Source of the DNA: Arenicola marina
Lineage: Eukaryota > Annelida > Polychaeta > Arenicolidae
Length of the DNA: 64,000 bases
Assembly (NCBI GenBank): GCA_964019135.1
Contig: OZ025255.1
Location: 23,909,708 to 23,973,707, forward strand
Direction of reading: 5' to 3'
Part shown: piece after piece, positions 23,261 through 34,286 of the stretch
Numbering within the stretch: position 1 is the stretch's first letter
How the letters are laid out: every line of letters starts with the position of its first letter
Notes under the pieces: model-generated
The model's database searches: none
Told to the model about the DNA's origin: nothing
What the model saw: the letters and a program-made list of their open reading frames with translations, nothing else
Program-made: the position numbers and the translations under genes

Positions 23261-23275
23261 GAGGAATACATAATC

Positions 23276-23821
23276 GTGGTTAATTGTCCGCGTTGACATT
23301 ATAAAACGTAATACCAGCGTCAGCCAGCCATAGTTGAACCACGTACAGTCATCTGTGAGCTGTATTATATCTTTTGTAGCTGTGTTTTCCCCTCGTACAT
23401 AGTCGGCCCATACATAGGATAGAATCGATATTTGATACGAGATTAGCGTTGTTCATTGGCATGCCTGCGGCGTTTTGTTCACGCATATCGCTGGGGCATC
23501 GGTTCAATAGAAGATCAATAGTATAAATACCGAGATATGTCTTGATCATTATGATAGTGTGAGCTAGAGTAAAAACGACACAAAATTGGCGTGTACAAGG
23601 GGCGGTATTTATTAACTACAATACGTTTTGTCGTATCTGCTCAAGGTCATGGCATTAGTATTCACAAAGAATCACGACGTGGTCTTCACATCATAATTGG
23701 CCCGTTCCTCCTCCTAAAAATGCATATGCATGAGGACATGTTCTATTGTACGACGTGATAACCGTTTTAATGTATCATGCTTAGCGCCAAGTATTTTTTG
23801 CATAGCTCTAAGTACTGCTCA
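23276..23821. other. Unique sequence right of the array
   Basis: About 550 bp with no gene, repeat or conserved motif that I can recognise. Similarity to the array units stops at 23275. Confidence 0.5.
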
Positions 23822-24285
23822 TGCAGACCAGCCAAGGCCTATGTAGTGTGAGGCTTCCACACCAAACAACCCTGTATACCAGCCAAGGCCTCTGTAGTGT
23901 GAGGCTTCCACACCAAGCAACCCTGTATACCAGCCAAGGCCTCTGTAGTGTGAGGCTTCCACACCAAACAACCCTGTATACCAGCCAAGGCCTCTGTAGT
24001 GTGAGGCTTCCACACCAGACAACCCTGTATACAAGCCAAGGCCTCTGTAGTGTGAGGCCTCCACACAAAACAACTCTGTATACAAGCCAAGGCATCTGTA
24101 GTGTGAGGCTTCCACACCAAACAACCCTGTATACCAGCCAAGGCATCTGTAGTGTGAGGCTTCCACACCAAACAGCCCTGTATACCAGCCAAGGCCTCTG
24201 TGGTGTCAGGCTTCCACACCAAACAGCCCTGTATATCAGCCAAGGCCTCTGTAATGTGAGGCTTCTACACCACTGTATTCATGCT
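23822..24285 (+). repeat. 51-bp minisatellite, about 9 units
   Basis: agccaaggcc recurs every 51 bases from 23830 to about 24238, with gtgtgaggcttccacacca in each unit. 51 is a multiple of three and the unit lacks stops, so long open frames appear on both strands. These are not genes. Confidence 0.95.
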
Positions 24286-24466
24286 TTGGGCAACTCTGTG
24301 TTTACTGAATAATAAAGAAATAAATGGATAAATAATCAATTGGCGTTTCATGCAATCTGGGGACCTATATTGGACACACCTGCTGCCGGAACAATGACAC
24401 GAGTCACACACATTTGACCTATTGGCAAGCTGTTGTTTTCCATGTTTTTATTAAACCCTACTCGAT

Positions 24467-25036
24467 TACGCAGAGCTCAAACAATGAATGTAAGTGCACT
24501 TAAGGCTAGGCTAGCATCTCATTATAATTTGTTTTTACCGAATGACATCAGGCTTTGAATGATTTACCGCTTTACTAATGTTATCCATGCCCGAGAGAGG
24601 ATGAATTGCAATGGATTAGAAGGTCACCTGTATGATACGCACGTAGTAGATAACCCTCAGGGTATATACGGCGCGCCTAGAGAGGATCCATACCATTACT
24701 TTTTTTCCATGCCCAAGGTACACATACTTCGCGATAAACCGATCCATTCTGTCATAAAAAAAATAACACCACCCACCATCGGTAACATCTTGTATGGAAG
24801 CCCAAACCTATCACTAAAGGAAAATCAAGCTATATTTAAAGAAGTGCATGACTAGATTCCACGTCTGGCCGCTTTAGGAGATGACATGTTACGCCTCCAA
24901 TCTGATCGAATGTCATTAATATGTATGTTTAAGATTAACTAATGTTCTGCTTGTTACTTGTGCATCACATGTAAGCAAGAGGGATTTCCATAGGCATTGC
25001 CTGTTTCCTAATTGAGAAATAAAATATGTTCAAACC
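24467..25036 (+). mobile_element. 5'-truncated non-LTR retrotransposon (LINE) tail with 14-bp TSD
   Basis: The body is flanked by exact direct repeats aaaccctactcgat at 24453-24466 and 25037-25050. It matches the 3' part of the element at 49982-51466: the ORF2 C-terminus with NGLEGHLYD, VVDNPQ and the HYFF region, and the tail aaataaaatatgtt. Relative to that copy it lacks about 110 internal bases around 24557. The C-terminal Cys/His knuckle has lost cysteines (IYGAP for ICGSP, FFSMP for FFECP), so it is dead. Confidence 0.9.
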
Positions 25037-25139
25037 AAACCCTACTCGATAGTTACTCTATACTAACCCCCAACTCAATACATTGCTGGATTTGGGGAAC
25101 CCCGGTCTCAAGTTTTAAAATATCCGCTCTATAGGGGTA

Positions 25140-25215
25140 CCTTTTTATGTTTTTATGCCGCCTACCCCCGCCCCCCCCCCCCTCCGCCACCACCCCCGGG
25201 GCCCCCCTTTACCCT
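25140..25215. repeat. C-rich low-complexity tract
   Basis: Runs of C (up to 13) with scattered G and A. Simple sequence. Confidence 0.8.
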
Positions 25216-25313
25216 GGGCAGCTCCCAGTCAATAAGGTACGTACCCATCACGTCTGCCTGTTTCATAGGGTGCGTGGGGCTGCAAGGCATACACCTTTTA
25301 ACTGACCTTATGC

Positions 25314-25484
25314 ACATGGAACGCCAGAACCACGTGTCCCGGCATGAAAAACGAACCGAACTCGACCGACAATGTTCGTAAGACAGCGCTGATTGATCGT
25401 GAACTTAACTAACTAAACGTGGATATTGTTGCCCTACAGGAAACGCGATTGTCTGACGGAAGATCGGTAACGGTGGCCTTTTAG
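25314..25484 (+). mobile_element. LINE endonuclease N-terminal fragment
   Basis: Reading from 25314 gives TWNARTT, then VRKTALIDRELN, a stop, and LNVDIVALQETRLSDG. This is the start of an APE-type endonuclease (TWN and the catalytic-glutamate motif ALQETR). One in-frame stop and a short remaining reading mark it as a fossil LINE piece. It is unrelated in part to the RT fragments at 24467 and 49982, so the same family cannot be shown. Confidence 0.65.
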
Positions 25485-25512
25485 CCATTTAGCCTTTAGC
25501 CGTTTAACCTTT

Positions 25513-25666
25513 AAACCGCCGTTGCCTAGTAATGCGTAGCGGTTTGCAGGCCCCGGAAGGCCGGCCGCCTGACTACCCTAGAAGCGCCGTTGCGTAGTAA
25601 TGCGGTCCGCATGTGCAGGCCGCGGGAGGCCGGCCGCCTGACTACCCTAGAACCACCGTTGCGGAG
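25513..25666 (+). repeat. Vestige of the 69-bp array minisatellite (about 2.3 units)
   Basis: Contains gactaccctagaaccaccg and the ggccggccgcc core of the repeat that follows genes 1-3, 2.2 kb outside the present array edge. Confidence 0.85.
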
Positions 25667-27857
25667 AAGGCGCGCGGTAGCGGAATGGTCTGCAGTCACA
25701 TTTCAGCACCTCGTATTCACGTTCTGTAGTGCACGCAATGCTTAAATAACGGGCTTGACTTTCAGAACTCTCGCCATAGATGTAAGTAACATAGCTGCAA
25801 GAAACTTGGTTTTAAACTGTATTATCAGACAAAGGAAACACCCTTTCATCTGTCGCGGGCCGGCGAGCCGATTGATCGCATCTTCGGCATGCCTAAAATT
25901 ACATTGATCGGCTTTTTGTAACATCACAGTTGAATTTACTATCTGCAGCCCATTATCAGCGCGGGAGATTTTGTTTTTAATTTGCGTTTTTTTATCAAGT
26001 CTTATTCAATGTACTTCAATGAAATAGTACATATACCGCCCAAGTCATGGTATACGATGATGAAAACACTTCTTCATTCTCCAATGACACCATTCTCAAA
26101 TGCATTAATAATTTAAGGCTTCTTTTATTAATAAAAACTATTTGTCCCAAATGACCGAGTTGCGGTTATTTATGAACAAATATATTGCGATTAGTCATAG
26201 ACCTGATAACAATCGAGGGTTTTTCTTCAAAAGTTACCACCCATGAAGAGACTACACCTTTCAGCCTAAATAAAGATAGCGGCATGCAATAAATGCAATA
26301 AATGCAAACACAAAGAAAAGCTTACCTCGATCGGGATTTGAATGCCACGATCATGCATCAAGTAGCTAAGTGAATACCGCCCGGAGAAGTATTTTGACTG
26401 ATTGCTAACAGATTGAGCAAAAGCTCTCACAAGTAACTTTAATATCACTCATAACTAAAATTGCTAGTTTCAATTGATGTTCACAGATGTGCAGTTTTGT
26501 CTAATGCTGCATATCGAGCTCTTTTCCCGCCAAAACTAATGGTCAACTTAGTGGTAAACGTCATCAGTATTCGTCAGAGAGTATTCTTCAGTTATTGACT
26601 TAGATTTTACCTCACATTTATAGTTTTCGAGTTATTATTAGATCAAATTTGGGCTTAACCAACAGTGTAAAAAATTGCTGTGACTACATGAATGCAGGTA
26701 GATAACCCATATTTATGTTACTCGCCACGAATGCGTAATGATAAACTGGCTCGCCCGCAGCTTGTTTCCTGGCAAGAAAACAGAACACAATGTATGAAAT
26801 TGGAAAGGGCAAATTTATTTGCCGGGTGAGAAAGACACTACATGACAAGCAAATTGTCAAATTAATTAAATAAAAGTGGCGGAACACTTCGCTGACAATA
26901 CGTGGTAAAGGCTGACAATACGTGGTAAATTTTGCACGTTTACTTCAAAGCGAAATTAAAAATCAATTAAGACCACTCAGAATTAATGTGTTGACCTATA
27001 ATATAATATACAATTTTCAGTCAGCTTGAGTTACCACGTACTAAATTTTTAATTTGGCTGATTACTTTGATCGTTTAGCCAGGAAAGGAGAGGGGACATC
27101 CGCCATGCTCACAAATATATCAATAACATTCATTAAGTTTCAGATTTAAATACCTTGGTACGTATATCATTGGGATTTATTCCGAATCGCAATTCTTCAG
27201 TGGAGTAATCAAAAAGAATTGGCGAAAACTTACATTAAAATGAACAAATTTCAAGATTTATACTTGGTCTGGAGATTCAATAATACTGATTAAGACTTCG
27301 TATGGTCGCTTTCATGCTAGCCACTGGAAATCTCATTTGTAATGTAGCTTTCTATTGTGTTGAAAGCTAGGGGTATCGAACGTATGATAACATTTACAAA
27401 TGAGGTTCAGAAAAACTAGGAACAGTGGTCATCCATTTTATTTATCAATTTAACAATTCCTTGCGTAGTGATAAAAACTGAAATTCAATCAAAACGTATT
27501 ATAACGGAGGCGGTGGGGAGGAGGATGCATCTGTTGTCCGAATGACCGATTGGGTAGAACTTCTTGCCGCCAGCCAGCAGCCGGTTCTCCATTGGTTGAC
27601 GTCAGTAAACAGTGGGTTGCTAGAAGCGTCAACGTGGAAGAGTCCATTCTTGTTTCTGTACTGGAGGGGTTTTTTTTCCTTACGGGCCAAATAACATCTT
27701 CGCGAACACATATACTTAATTCTGAATCTCAGAATTGTTTTGTGGTGACATATGTCCGCTTGTTACGGACAACATGTTTGCCAAATTGCATCGAAATCTA
27801 ACCAGGATACGCCAAATGATTGACGCGGTGACGTTTCGGCACAAAACCCGGTAGAGC
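25667..27857. other. AT-rich interval without recognisable gene
   Basis: Only short, low-complexity open frames. A CRE/CCAAT-like patch occurs on the - strand near 27590-27610 (ccaat and tgacgtca in opposite order), followed on the - strand by an ATG with a 35-codon frame (MENRLLAGGKKFYPIGHSDN...). I cannot connect it to any exon. Confidence 0.3.
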
Positions 27858-28020
27858 TTTCAGAATTATCAGTGTCAAATTTCGATTTTTCACGACGTTT
27901 CGTGTGGCTTTTTAGTTCAGTATCATTTTTTTTCTAAAATCCCACTGTCTGTGTCGATGTCACTTTTTCAAAACCTCAGTGTCGGAATTTAGGGGGTCAA
28001 CGTCGACTGTCGATTTTTTA
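27858..28020 (+). repeat. Dispersed repeat (family with 52258-52425)
   Basis: Shares tcgatttttcacgac, tgtcgatgtc and gtcaacgtcga in order with the reverse complement of 52258-52425. A weaker relative lies at 48655-48765. Confidence 0.7.
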
Positions 28021-28409
28021 AATATGCCAGTGTTGCGTGTCGCCATTTACCCCTTTTCAGACCCCGCTAGACAAAAGAGGACAAAGAACTTGCCATCTTG
28101 TATGTCGCCGTGAATGCTTATTTTACTGTCTGTCTTCCCAGTTAGTCCATTATTGCTATTTTAAAGGCTTCGTGACTTCCAATTTGTAACATTTCTCAAA
28201 CTTTCTTAGAGAGAGAAAGAGAGAGGAACAGAGAATTAGGGGAGTTTGCGGAGATTGAAGAAATACGTCGCGTATACCCCTAGTAAAGTCGGTAGCACAG
28301 AAAACGACCATAGGCCTACCTACTGGCTAGAAATAATTAATGCCACCTCTTCTAACGTCTAGCGGTAATAATCTGTGGATGAAAATACTCTTTAAGTTTT
28401 AAACACTAC

Positions 28410-28555
28410 GGGCGCACTGCGGGCGTGCCTGCAAAGGCCTGCCCGGGCCCGCTCCGCACAGATATGGATGTGACCGCCCCGCCCCGCCCCGCCCCGCGCC
28501 CGCAAACACTATGCCCGCGCCCGCCCGCGGGCATGCCCGCCCCGTCCAGATCTCT
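28410..28555. other. GC-rich island with CCGCCCC tandem
   Basis: (ccgcccc)n followed by alternating cccgc/gcccg palindromic sequence, in an otherwise AT-rich region. It could bind Sp1-like factors or be simple repeat. No gene start is visible on either side. Confidence 0.4.
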
Positions 28556-28647
28556 AGTACACATCCACAGTGAAACATCGATCGCCAATCAAAACGGCAA
28601 TTAATGACGCTAATTATATATCGATGTACTGCGTTCAGAAGGGTCGA

Positions 28648-28828
28648 TGAAACCATGCATGATAGAGAGAAACCATGCGCGATAGAGGAAACCATGCGCG
28701 ATAGAGAAAACCATGCGCGATAGAGGAAACCATGCGCGATAGAGGAGAAACTGTGTGCGATAGAGGGGAAACCATGCACGATAGAAAAAACCATGCGCGA
28801 TAGCGGAAACTATGCACGATAGAGGGGA
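28648..28828. repeat. 19-bp minisatellite
   Basis: About nine copies of gatagaggaaaccatgcgc and variants. Confidence 0.9.
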
Positions 28829-29868
28829 GTAAGCGAATGCTCAGCAAAGAGGTTAACGTCATGACAACGTCGACAACGTAATTTTGTTTGTTGCGATAAA
28901 GTTGTTCCCAACGTTGTGCCCACGCGAAAATGTATGTGTTTTTTACGTTGCCCGCATGTTTTCAGATTCGTACAACTTGTTTCTAGTAAGGCAAAATTGA
29001 AATTCGACAAGAAAATAATCGATTGTCATAAGATTGATTAATTATCAGCATTTAATGCAAAACTCTATTGTTTCTTTGGTGTCGTGTTTTGCCGGTAAGG
29101 AGCTGCGGACCATGAGCAGGAGTCATTAGTTACCCAGAGCGGGTCATTATTGCACCTGAGAGGGTCATTATAGTTCCGCTACAATAATGACCCACCTAAG
29201 AAATATAATAACCAGGTGCTTACGTGTTACATGTGATGTGTTGTAAATATCAGATTTCTCTCCATAAACCATTGGCAACGTGCAATACACCAAAACGATC
29301 CATACACAATTATAGATTCACGGAAATTATATTTGTCAATCATTTACCGATTTAATTTTTAATATACATGCCTGCACAATATACATGGCCTTCCCTGTAA
29401 CATCGACATTATTCGAATCCAAGTATACTGGTCCCCCAGGAACGCTTATTACAAAGAATGCACCACTATCAAGTTTGATTCGCTGGAACCAGATCTGAAT
29501 TTTTCAGTCAGTTATTTTGGTTTTATATGTGTAGGCGTTGGCATTTGACACGATTTGACACCTCTGGCACCTAATTGTCCTGTAGGATCCGAGGCTCTAG
29601 CAATTCTAAACTTTACGTCTAGCGAATATGTGTTCCTTAAAAACGGGTTCACGAATTTAGCTGCATACATCAGTATTGGCCTTGCGGGTCAAACCATGCC
29701 CCGGTAGGTAGCGCTCCGGCTATTGTCAAATTTGTTCTGCTTGGCCAGCCCAAGCAGCCGGTGCGTGCTATGAATCCCACCTAATTATGAATATCTCAAT
29801 GTGTGTACAGCATAAAGTTCCCATTCGTTTCTTCGAAAACGCTAGGAGGTCATGCAGCAGGCGTAAAC
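28829..29868. other. Interval without recognisable gene
   Basis: I see only scattered short repeats of gggtcatta(t) at 29120-29200, and nothing else I can name. Confidence 0.4.
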
Positions 29869-29945
29869 TCCACTGGTGACGTCATTCCATTGTTCTGTCA
29901 GGACATTATTTTCCTGTAATGTAGTGTGTTTGAGTCATAAAGACG
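29869..29945 (+). repeat. Dispersed repeat, copy shared with 48301-48380
   Basis: tccactg(a/g)tgacgtca, cattgttct, gacattatttt, ctgtaatgtagtg and gtttgagtcataa occur in the same order in both places. Confidence 0.8.
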
Positions 29946-29978
29946 GAGGAAACAATAGAAATAAACATTAAGCCAGTT

Positions 29979-30073
29979 AAGGGATTAGTTGTAGGTCCTT
30001 ATTGGGTTCCCACAACTTCTCGGCTACGCCTCGAAATTCTTCGATCCCAATAATGACCTACAACTCATTCCTT
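29979..30073. repeat. Inverted repeat (28-nt arms), foldback/MITE-like
   Basis: Left arm 29979-30006 pairs with right arm 30046-30073 with about three mismatches. It directly follows the repeat at 29869-29945. A similar arrangement at 48374-48475 (gttaatg ... cattaac) suggests one composite element. Confidence 0.7.
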
Positions 30074-30112
30074 ATCTAAGACATAGCTCCCCTTTTCCTT
30101 CATCCTTTGGGG

Positions 30113-30342
30113 GCCGCCCCGATAGCTCAGTGGGTTAGAGCCCTCGCCTTGAGTGCTCTGATCACCTGAGGGCCTAACGGCACGTGGATCGGTGGTTCGA
30201 GCTCAGCCGTCATGTCTGTGTGGTCGCAGAATAAAGATCCCAAGGCATCCCCGGGGACATGGCTCCCCTCTCCCTTCCTTCTCCCATTGACGCGATATAA
30301 CCAAAAGTGGTTAAAGCGTCCTGAATAACCAACCAACCAACC
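30113..30342 (+). mobile_element. tRNA-derived SINE (family A)
   Basis: Pol III box A-like tagctcagtgggttagagc at 30123-30141, box B ggttcgagctc at 30194-30204, then a tRNA-unrelated body and an (aacc)n tail. The head resembles tRNA but with an extended stem, so it is not a functional tRNA. Other copies: 40454-40701 and 44799-44933, both on the - strand. Confidence 0.9.
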
Positions 30343-30394
30343 TTGATCGTTCCCATTGTTACTACACAGGTTAAAACGTCATTAATTAAAATAA

Positions 30395-30545
30395 TATCGG
30401 GATCTAGGCCGCTTTTGGCCTTTGAACTAAACTGGGCCAATGCCAATGAACCCCCAGGGATGATGAAGGATGAAACATGCACGGATTCGAACCTAGCCCC
30501 TTTGATTTGCGTCTAGAGCGCTAATCAGTACACCATGAAGCCCAT
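30395..30545 (-). mobile_element. tRNA-derived SINE (family E)
   Basis: On the - strand a tRNA-like head (tggtgtactgattagcgctc and ggttcgaatcc) is followed by a body with tttcatccttcatcatccc and ggcccagttt. Body relatives sit at 38464-38578 (-) and about 49170-49250 (+). Confidence 0.75.
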
Positions 30546-31580
30546 CCACCGGTAAAGATTCTCAATTAAGCACATGAAATGTATCACTCACCTTGTTGAA
30601 CGGTATAGGAATCCTTGTCGTCCTGCGATGATAATAATGCTTGATACGCGAAAATTGAAAGTCAGTATAATCATAGATTCCATACTCCACTGTTTAGCAT
30701 CCACTGTGCTGCGTGTACGCTACCCGACGAAGTCATTCGAGTTTTATAACTTAGAGGCCATGGCACTTTCGAACTATATTTTGAGATCGATCGAGGTTGA
30801 ACACGTGAAGCGCTTTGAAAATTGACTCCCTGTTATTTTGAAATAATTTTTCGCTTTGCTCCTCCATTGTGATTCAACGAACACGGCACGTCTACCTTTG
30901 CCAAATTATACATCGAAAATGCAAAATTCAGCCTTAAACAACCATCGAAAACCATTCCACTGAGGTCAAGGGGGATGTTGGCAGGAACCTGGGGCAGATG
31001 TGATGTCCCAGGTGGTGGGAGGAACGAGCTCCCTCTGCCGGCAAAGTGGTAAGATAATCTGCCCATTGTCAATTTGCCGTACGACAAAACGCTCATTTGA
31101 TGACACGTGCAATCGGAGAGATCTGTGCTAATCGTTTGATTACAATGTCAAACACCTGCTTATGTGATGATATCTCATCCGACAGATGTTTACATCCGCA
31201 CGGGCCGGTCTCTTTACTTCCTAACATTTTCAATAATAGTTTATCAAATCAAGTGAAACCGAGAAGGTAACTAGTGTCATAAAGAAGGCAAAAAAATACC
31301 AGATTACTTCACTTTGCTGGGACTAGTTAAGTTAGTTAGGTCCCTAGCATCTGAGCCACCCGTGTTATAAATATACGTATTAAATAATTTATTGTCATTT
31401 TATCAAAGAGATATGTATAGTTTATAGAAGTACGAAACGTGTGAGGTGATGTATGAGGTATTGCATATATAACAGCTTAAACAATAATGTGTTTGTCATT
31501 TTCCCCCCCAAATTTAGAAGCATATGAAAGTGTGTATTTCATCCAAAATAACGGGGCAAACTTCGCTAGGTCTAAAACGT

Positions 31581-31828
31581 TGGTAGGTTGGTGTAAGTGA
31601 CACGCTTTAACCCATGTACGTTACAGCGCGCAAATGGAAATTGTTAATATAGAGAAGAGCCAAGTCACCGGGAAACCCCCTATACTCCGTGCGAAAGAAG
31701 ATGTGGGGTCCTTATCCTGCACAAGCAATGGGACAGGTTGGATTCGAACCCCGCACCGGCCGCTTGGAATGGCCCAGCAGAGCACATTTGACAACAGCCG
31801 AATGCGCTACCTATGCCATGGGGTCCCA
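31581..31828 (-). mobile_element. tRNA-derived SINE (family D), copy 1
   Basis: On the - strand: tggcataggtagcgcattcg (box A-like), ggttcgaatcc (box B, around 31740-31751), then a body ending gggttaaagcgtg and a ccaacctaccaac tail. Confidence 0.85.
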
Positions 31829-31836
31829 ATAGACGG

Positions 31837-32396
31837 ATGCACACTCCGGCACTAAGCCCCGCCCACGCTGGAGACCTTGTTTCTTAATCGGGAGTATGAA
31901 ATTGAAAACCATAGCTGATGGTAGGCACAAGTGAGAAGTACGCATCTCTGAAACTGACTGTTTGACCGACTTGTTTGACCAACAAAACGCACGTGGAAGA
32001 CCTTTTTCACCCCATGGTTGGATAAAAGCAACAGTGACGTCAGTGAATGATTGACAGCCAGGATCGGTCGATTTGCTTAGTACCCCAACGATATGCCAGC
32101 CTGAGGCTCTCGATCCCCAATGTTTGGGACAATACACCGTTCTAGACTGGCAAGCATTCACTGACGCCGCTGTTGCTTTTATCCAATTATGTGGCGACAA
32201 AAGGTCTTCCACGTGCGTGATGTCCGACAAACAAGTCAGACAAACAACGCAGGGCGGCTTTTTCTTGTACGTTTCAAGCGGGCGTACTTCTCACTTTTAC
32301 CTACCATGAGCTATGATTGTCAATTTCAGGCTCACGATTAACGAAAAGGACTCACGCGTGGACGGGGCATAGCTCAGAGTGTGCAACGGTGTATTT
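31837..32396. mobile_element. Foldback element, about 560 bp, copy 1
   Basis: Arms 31837-32060 and 32147-32396 are imperfect inverted repeats across their whole length, including gtgagaagtacgc, acgcacgtggaagacc and ttggataaaagcaac at matching distances, around an 86-bp centre. No coding capacity, hence a MITE or foldback type. Confidence 0.9.
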
Positions 32397-33453
32397 CTAA
32401 ACAATCATTTACATCCATCCACCGGTAAAGATTCTCAATTAAGCACATGAAATGTATCACTCACCTTGTTGAACGGTATAGGAATCCTTGTCGTCCTGCG
32501 ATGATAATAATGCTTGATACGCGAAAATTGAAAGTCAGTATAATCATAGATTCCATACTCCACTGTTTAGCATCCACTGTGCTGCGTGTACGCTTCCCGA
32601 CGAAGTCATTCGAGTTTTATAACTTAGAGGCCATGGCACTTTCGAACTATATTTTGAGATCGATCGAGGTTGAACACGTGAAGCGCTTTGAAAATTGACT
32701 CCCTGTTATTTTGAAATAATTTTTCGCTTTGCTCCTCCATTGTGATTCAACGAACACGGCACGTCTACCTTTGCCAAATTATACATCGAAAATGCAAAAT
32801 TCAGCCTTAAACAACCATCGAAAACCATTCCACTGAGGTCAAGGGGGATGTTGGCAGGAACCTGGGGCAGATGTGATGTCCCAGGTGGTGGGAGGAACGA
32901 GCTCCCTCTGCCGGCAAAGTGGTAAGATAATCTGCCCATTGTCAATTTGCCGTACGACAAAACGCTCATTTGATGACACGTGCAATCGGAGAGATCTGTG
33001 CTAAGCGTTTGATTACAATGTCAAACACCTGCTTATGTGATGATATCTCATCCGACAGATGTTTACATCCGCACGGGCCGTTCTCTTTACTTCCTAACAT
33101 TTTCAATAATAGTTTATCAAATCAAGTGAAACCGAGAAGGTAACTAGTGTCATAAAGAAGGCAAAAAAATACCAAATTACTTCACTTTGCTGGGACTAGT
33201 TAAGTTAGTTAGGTCCCTAGCATCTGAGCCACCCGTGTTATAAATATACGTATTAAATAATTTATTGTCATTTTATCAAAGAGATATGTATAGTTTATAG
33301 AAGTACGAAACGTGTGAGGTGATGTATGAGGTATTGCATATATAACAGCTTAAACAATAATGTGTTTGTCATTTTCCCCCCAAAATTTAGAAGCATATTA
33401 AAGTGTGTATTTCATCCAAAATAACGGGGCAAACTTCGCTAGGTCTAAAACGT

Positions 33454-33701
33454 TGGTAGGTTGGTGTAAGTGACACGCTTTAACCCATGTACGTTACAGC
33501 GCGCAAATGGAAATTGTTAATATAGAGAAGAGCCAAGTCACCGGGAAACCCCCTATACTCCGTGCGAAAGAAGATGTGGGGTCCTTATCCTGCACAAGCA
33601 ATGGGACAGGTTGGATTCGAACCCCGCACCGGCCGCTTGGAATGGCCCAGCAGAGCACATTTGACAACAGCCGAATGCGCTACCTATGCCATGGGGTCCC
33701 A
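33454..33701 (-). mobile_element. tRNA-derived SINE (family D), copy 2
   Basis: Duplicate of 31581-31828, carried by the segmental duplication. Confidence 0.85.
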
Positions 33702-33709
33702 ATAGACGG

Positions 33710-34269
33710 ATGCACACTCCGGCACTAAGCCCCGCCCACGCTGGAGACCTTGTTTCTTAATCGGGAGTATGAAATTGAAAACCATAGCTGATGGTAGGCA
33801 CAAGTGAGAAGTACGCATCTCTGAAACTGACTGTTTGACCGACTTGTTTGACCAACAAAACGCACGTGGAAGACCTTTTTCACCCCATGGTTGGATAAAA
33901 GCAACAGTGACGTCAGTGAATGATTGACAGCCAGGATCGGTCGATTTGCTTAGTACCCCAACGATATGCCAGCCTGAGGCTCTCGATCCCCAATGTTTGG
34001 GACAATACACCGTTCTAGACTGGCAAGCATTCACTGACGCCGCTGTTGCTTTTATCCAATTATGTGGCGACAAAAGGTCTTCCACGTGCGTGATGTCCGA
34101 CAAACAAGTCAGACAAACAACGCAGGGCGGCTTTTTCTTGTAAGTTTCAAGCGGGCGTACTTCTCACTTTTACCTACCATGAGCTATGATTGTCAATTTC
34201 AGGCTCACGATTAACGAAAAGGACTCACGCGTGGACGGGGCATAGCTCAGAGTGTGGAACGGTGTATTT
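33710..34269. mobile_element. Foldback element, copy 2
   Basis: Duplicate of 31837-32396. Confidence 0.9.
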
Positions 34270-34286
34270 CTAAACAATCATTTACA

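Larger units (their letters stand above)
1..23275 (+). repeat. Tandem array of four glycosyltransferase gene units (two 13.05-kb dimers)
   Basis: Four 6.4-6.7 kb units follow each other head to tail, each opening with a taacat(a/g)cacaaaatacg segment at 1, 6427, 13088 and 19478. Gene starts are spaced 6368, 6681 and 6365 bp apart. Units 1 and 3 share variants against units 2 and 4 in the 5' spacer, which gives a higher-order dimer of about 13.05 kb (2089 to 15138 is 13049; 8457 to 21503 is 13046). The array enters from the left edge. It stops abruptly at 23275, 15 bases after the gene 4 stop codon, where sequence similar to the other units ends. Confidence 0.95.
19478..23275 (+). repeat. Array unit 4, truncated on the right
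   Basis: The 5' spacer is almost identical to unit 2. The unit ends right after gene 4, so minisatellite, AATAAA, hairpin and 250-bp MITE are all missing. Spacer 19710-20905 shows no gene. Confidence 0.9.
30542..32414. repeat. 1873-bp tandem duplication, copy 1
   Basis: Every landmark recurs 1873 bases later (for example 31634 and 33507). I count roughly ten substitutions, about 0.5%. The left breakpoint falls in the head of the family E SINE. Contents: unique AT-rich DNA, a family D SINE and a foldback element. No gene is recognisable. Confidence 0.95.
32415..34286. repeat. 1873-bp tandem duplication, copy 2
   Basis: Near-identical to 30542-32414. Differences that I can see include ctaccc/cttccc near 32593 and gtacgtt/gtaagtt near 34142. 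Confidence 0.95.

Noticed and set aside
23819-24312. Open frames of 110-163 codons on both strands over the 51-bp repeat
   Set aside because: Period of 17 codons without stops; both strands open equally, so no coding signal.
30120-30210. A functional tRNA gene
   Set aside because: Box A and B are present but the head has an over-long spacing and a SINE body and tail follow; other copies share them.
31720-31830. A functional tRNA gene on the - strand
   Set aside because: Acceptor stem does not close and a SINE body with a ccaacctaccaac tail follows.
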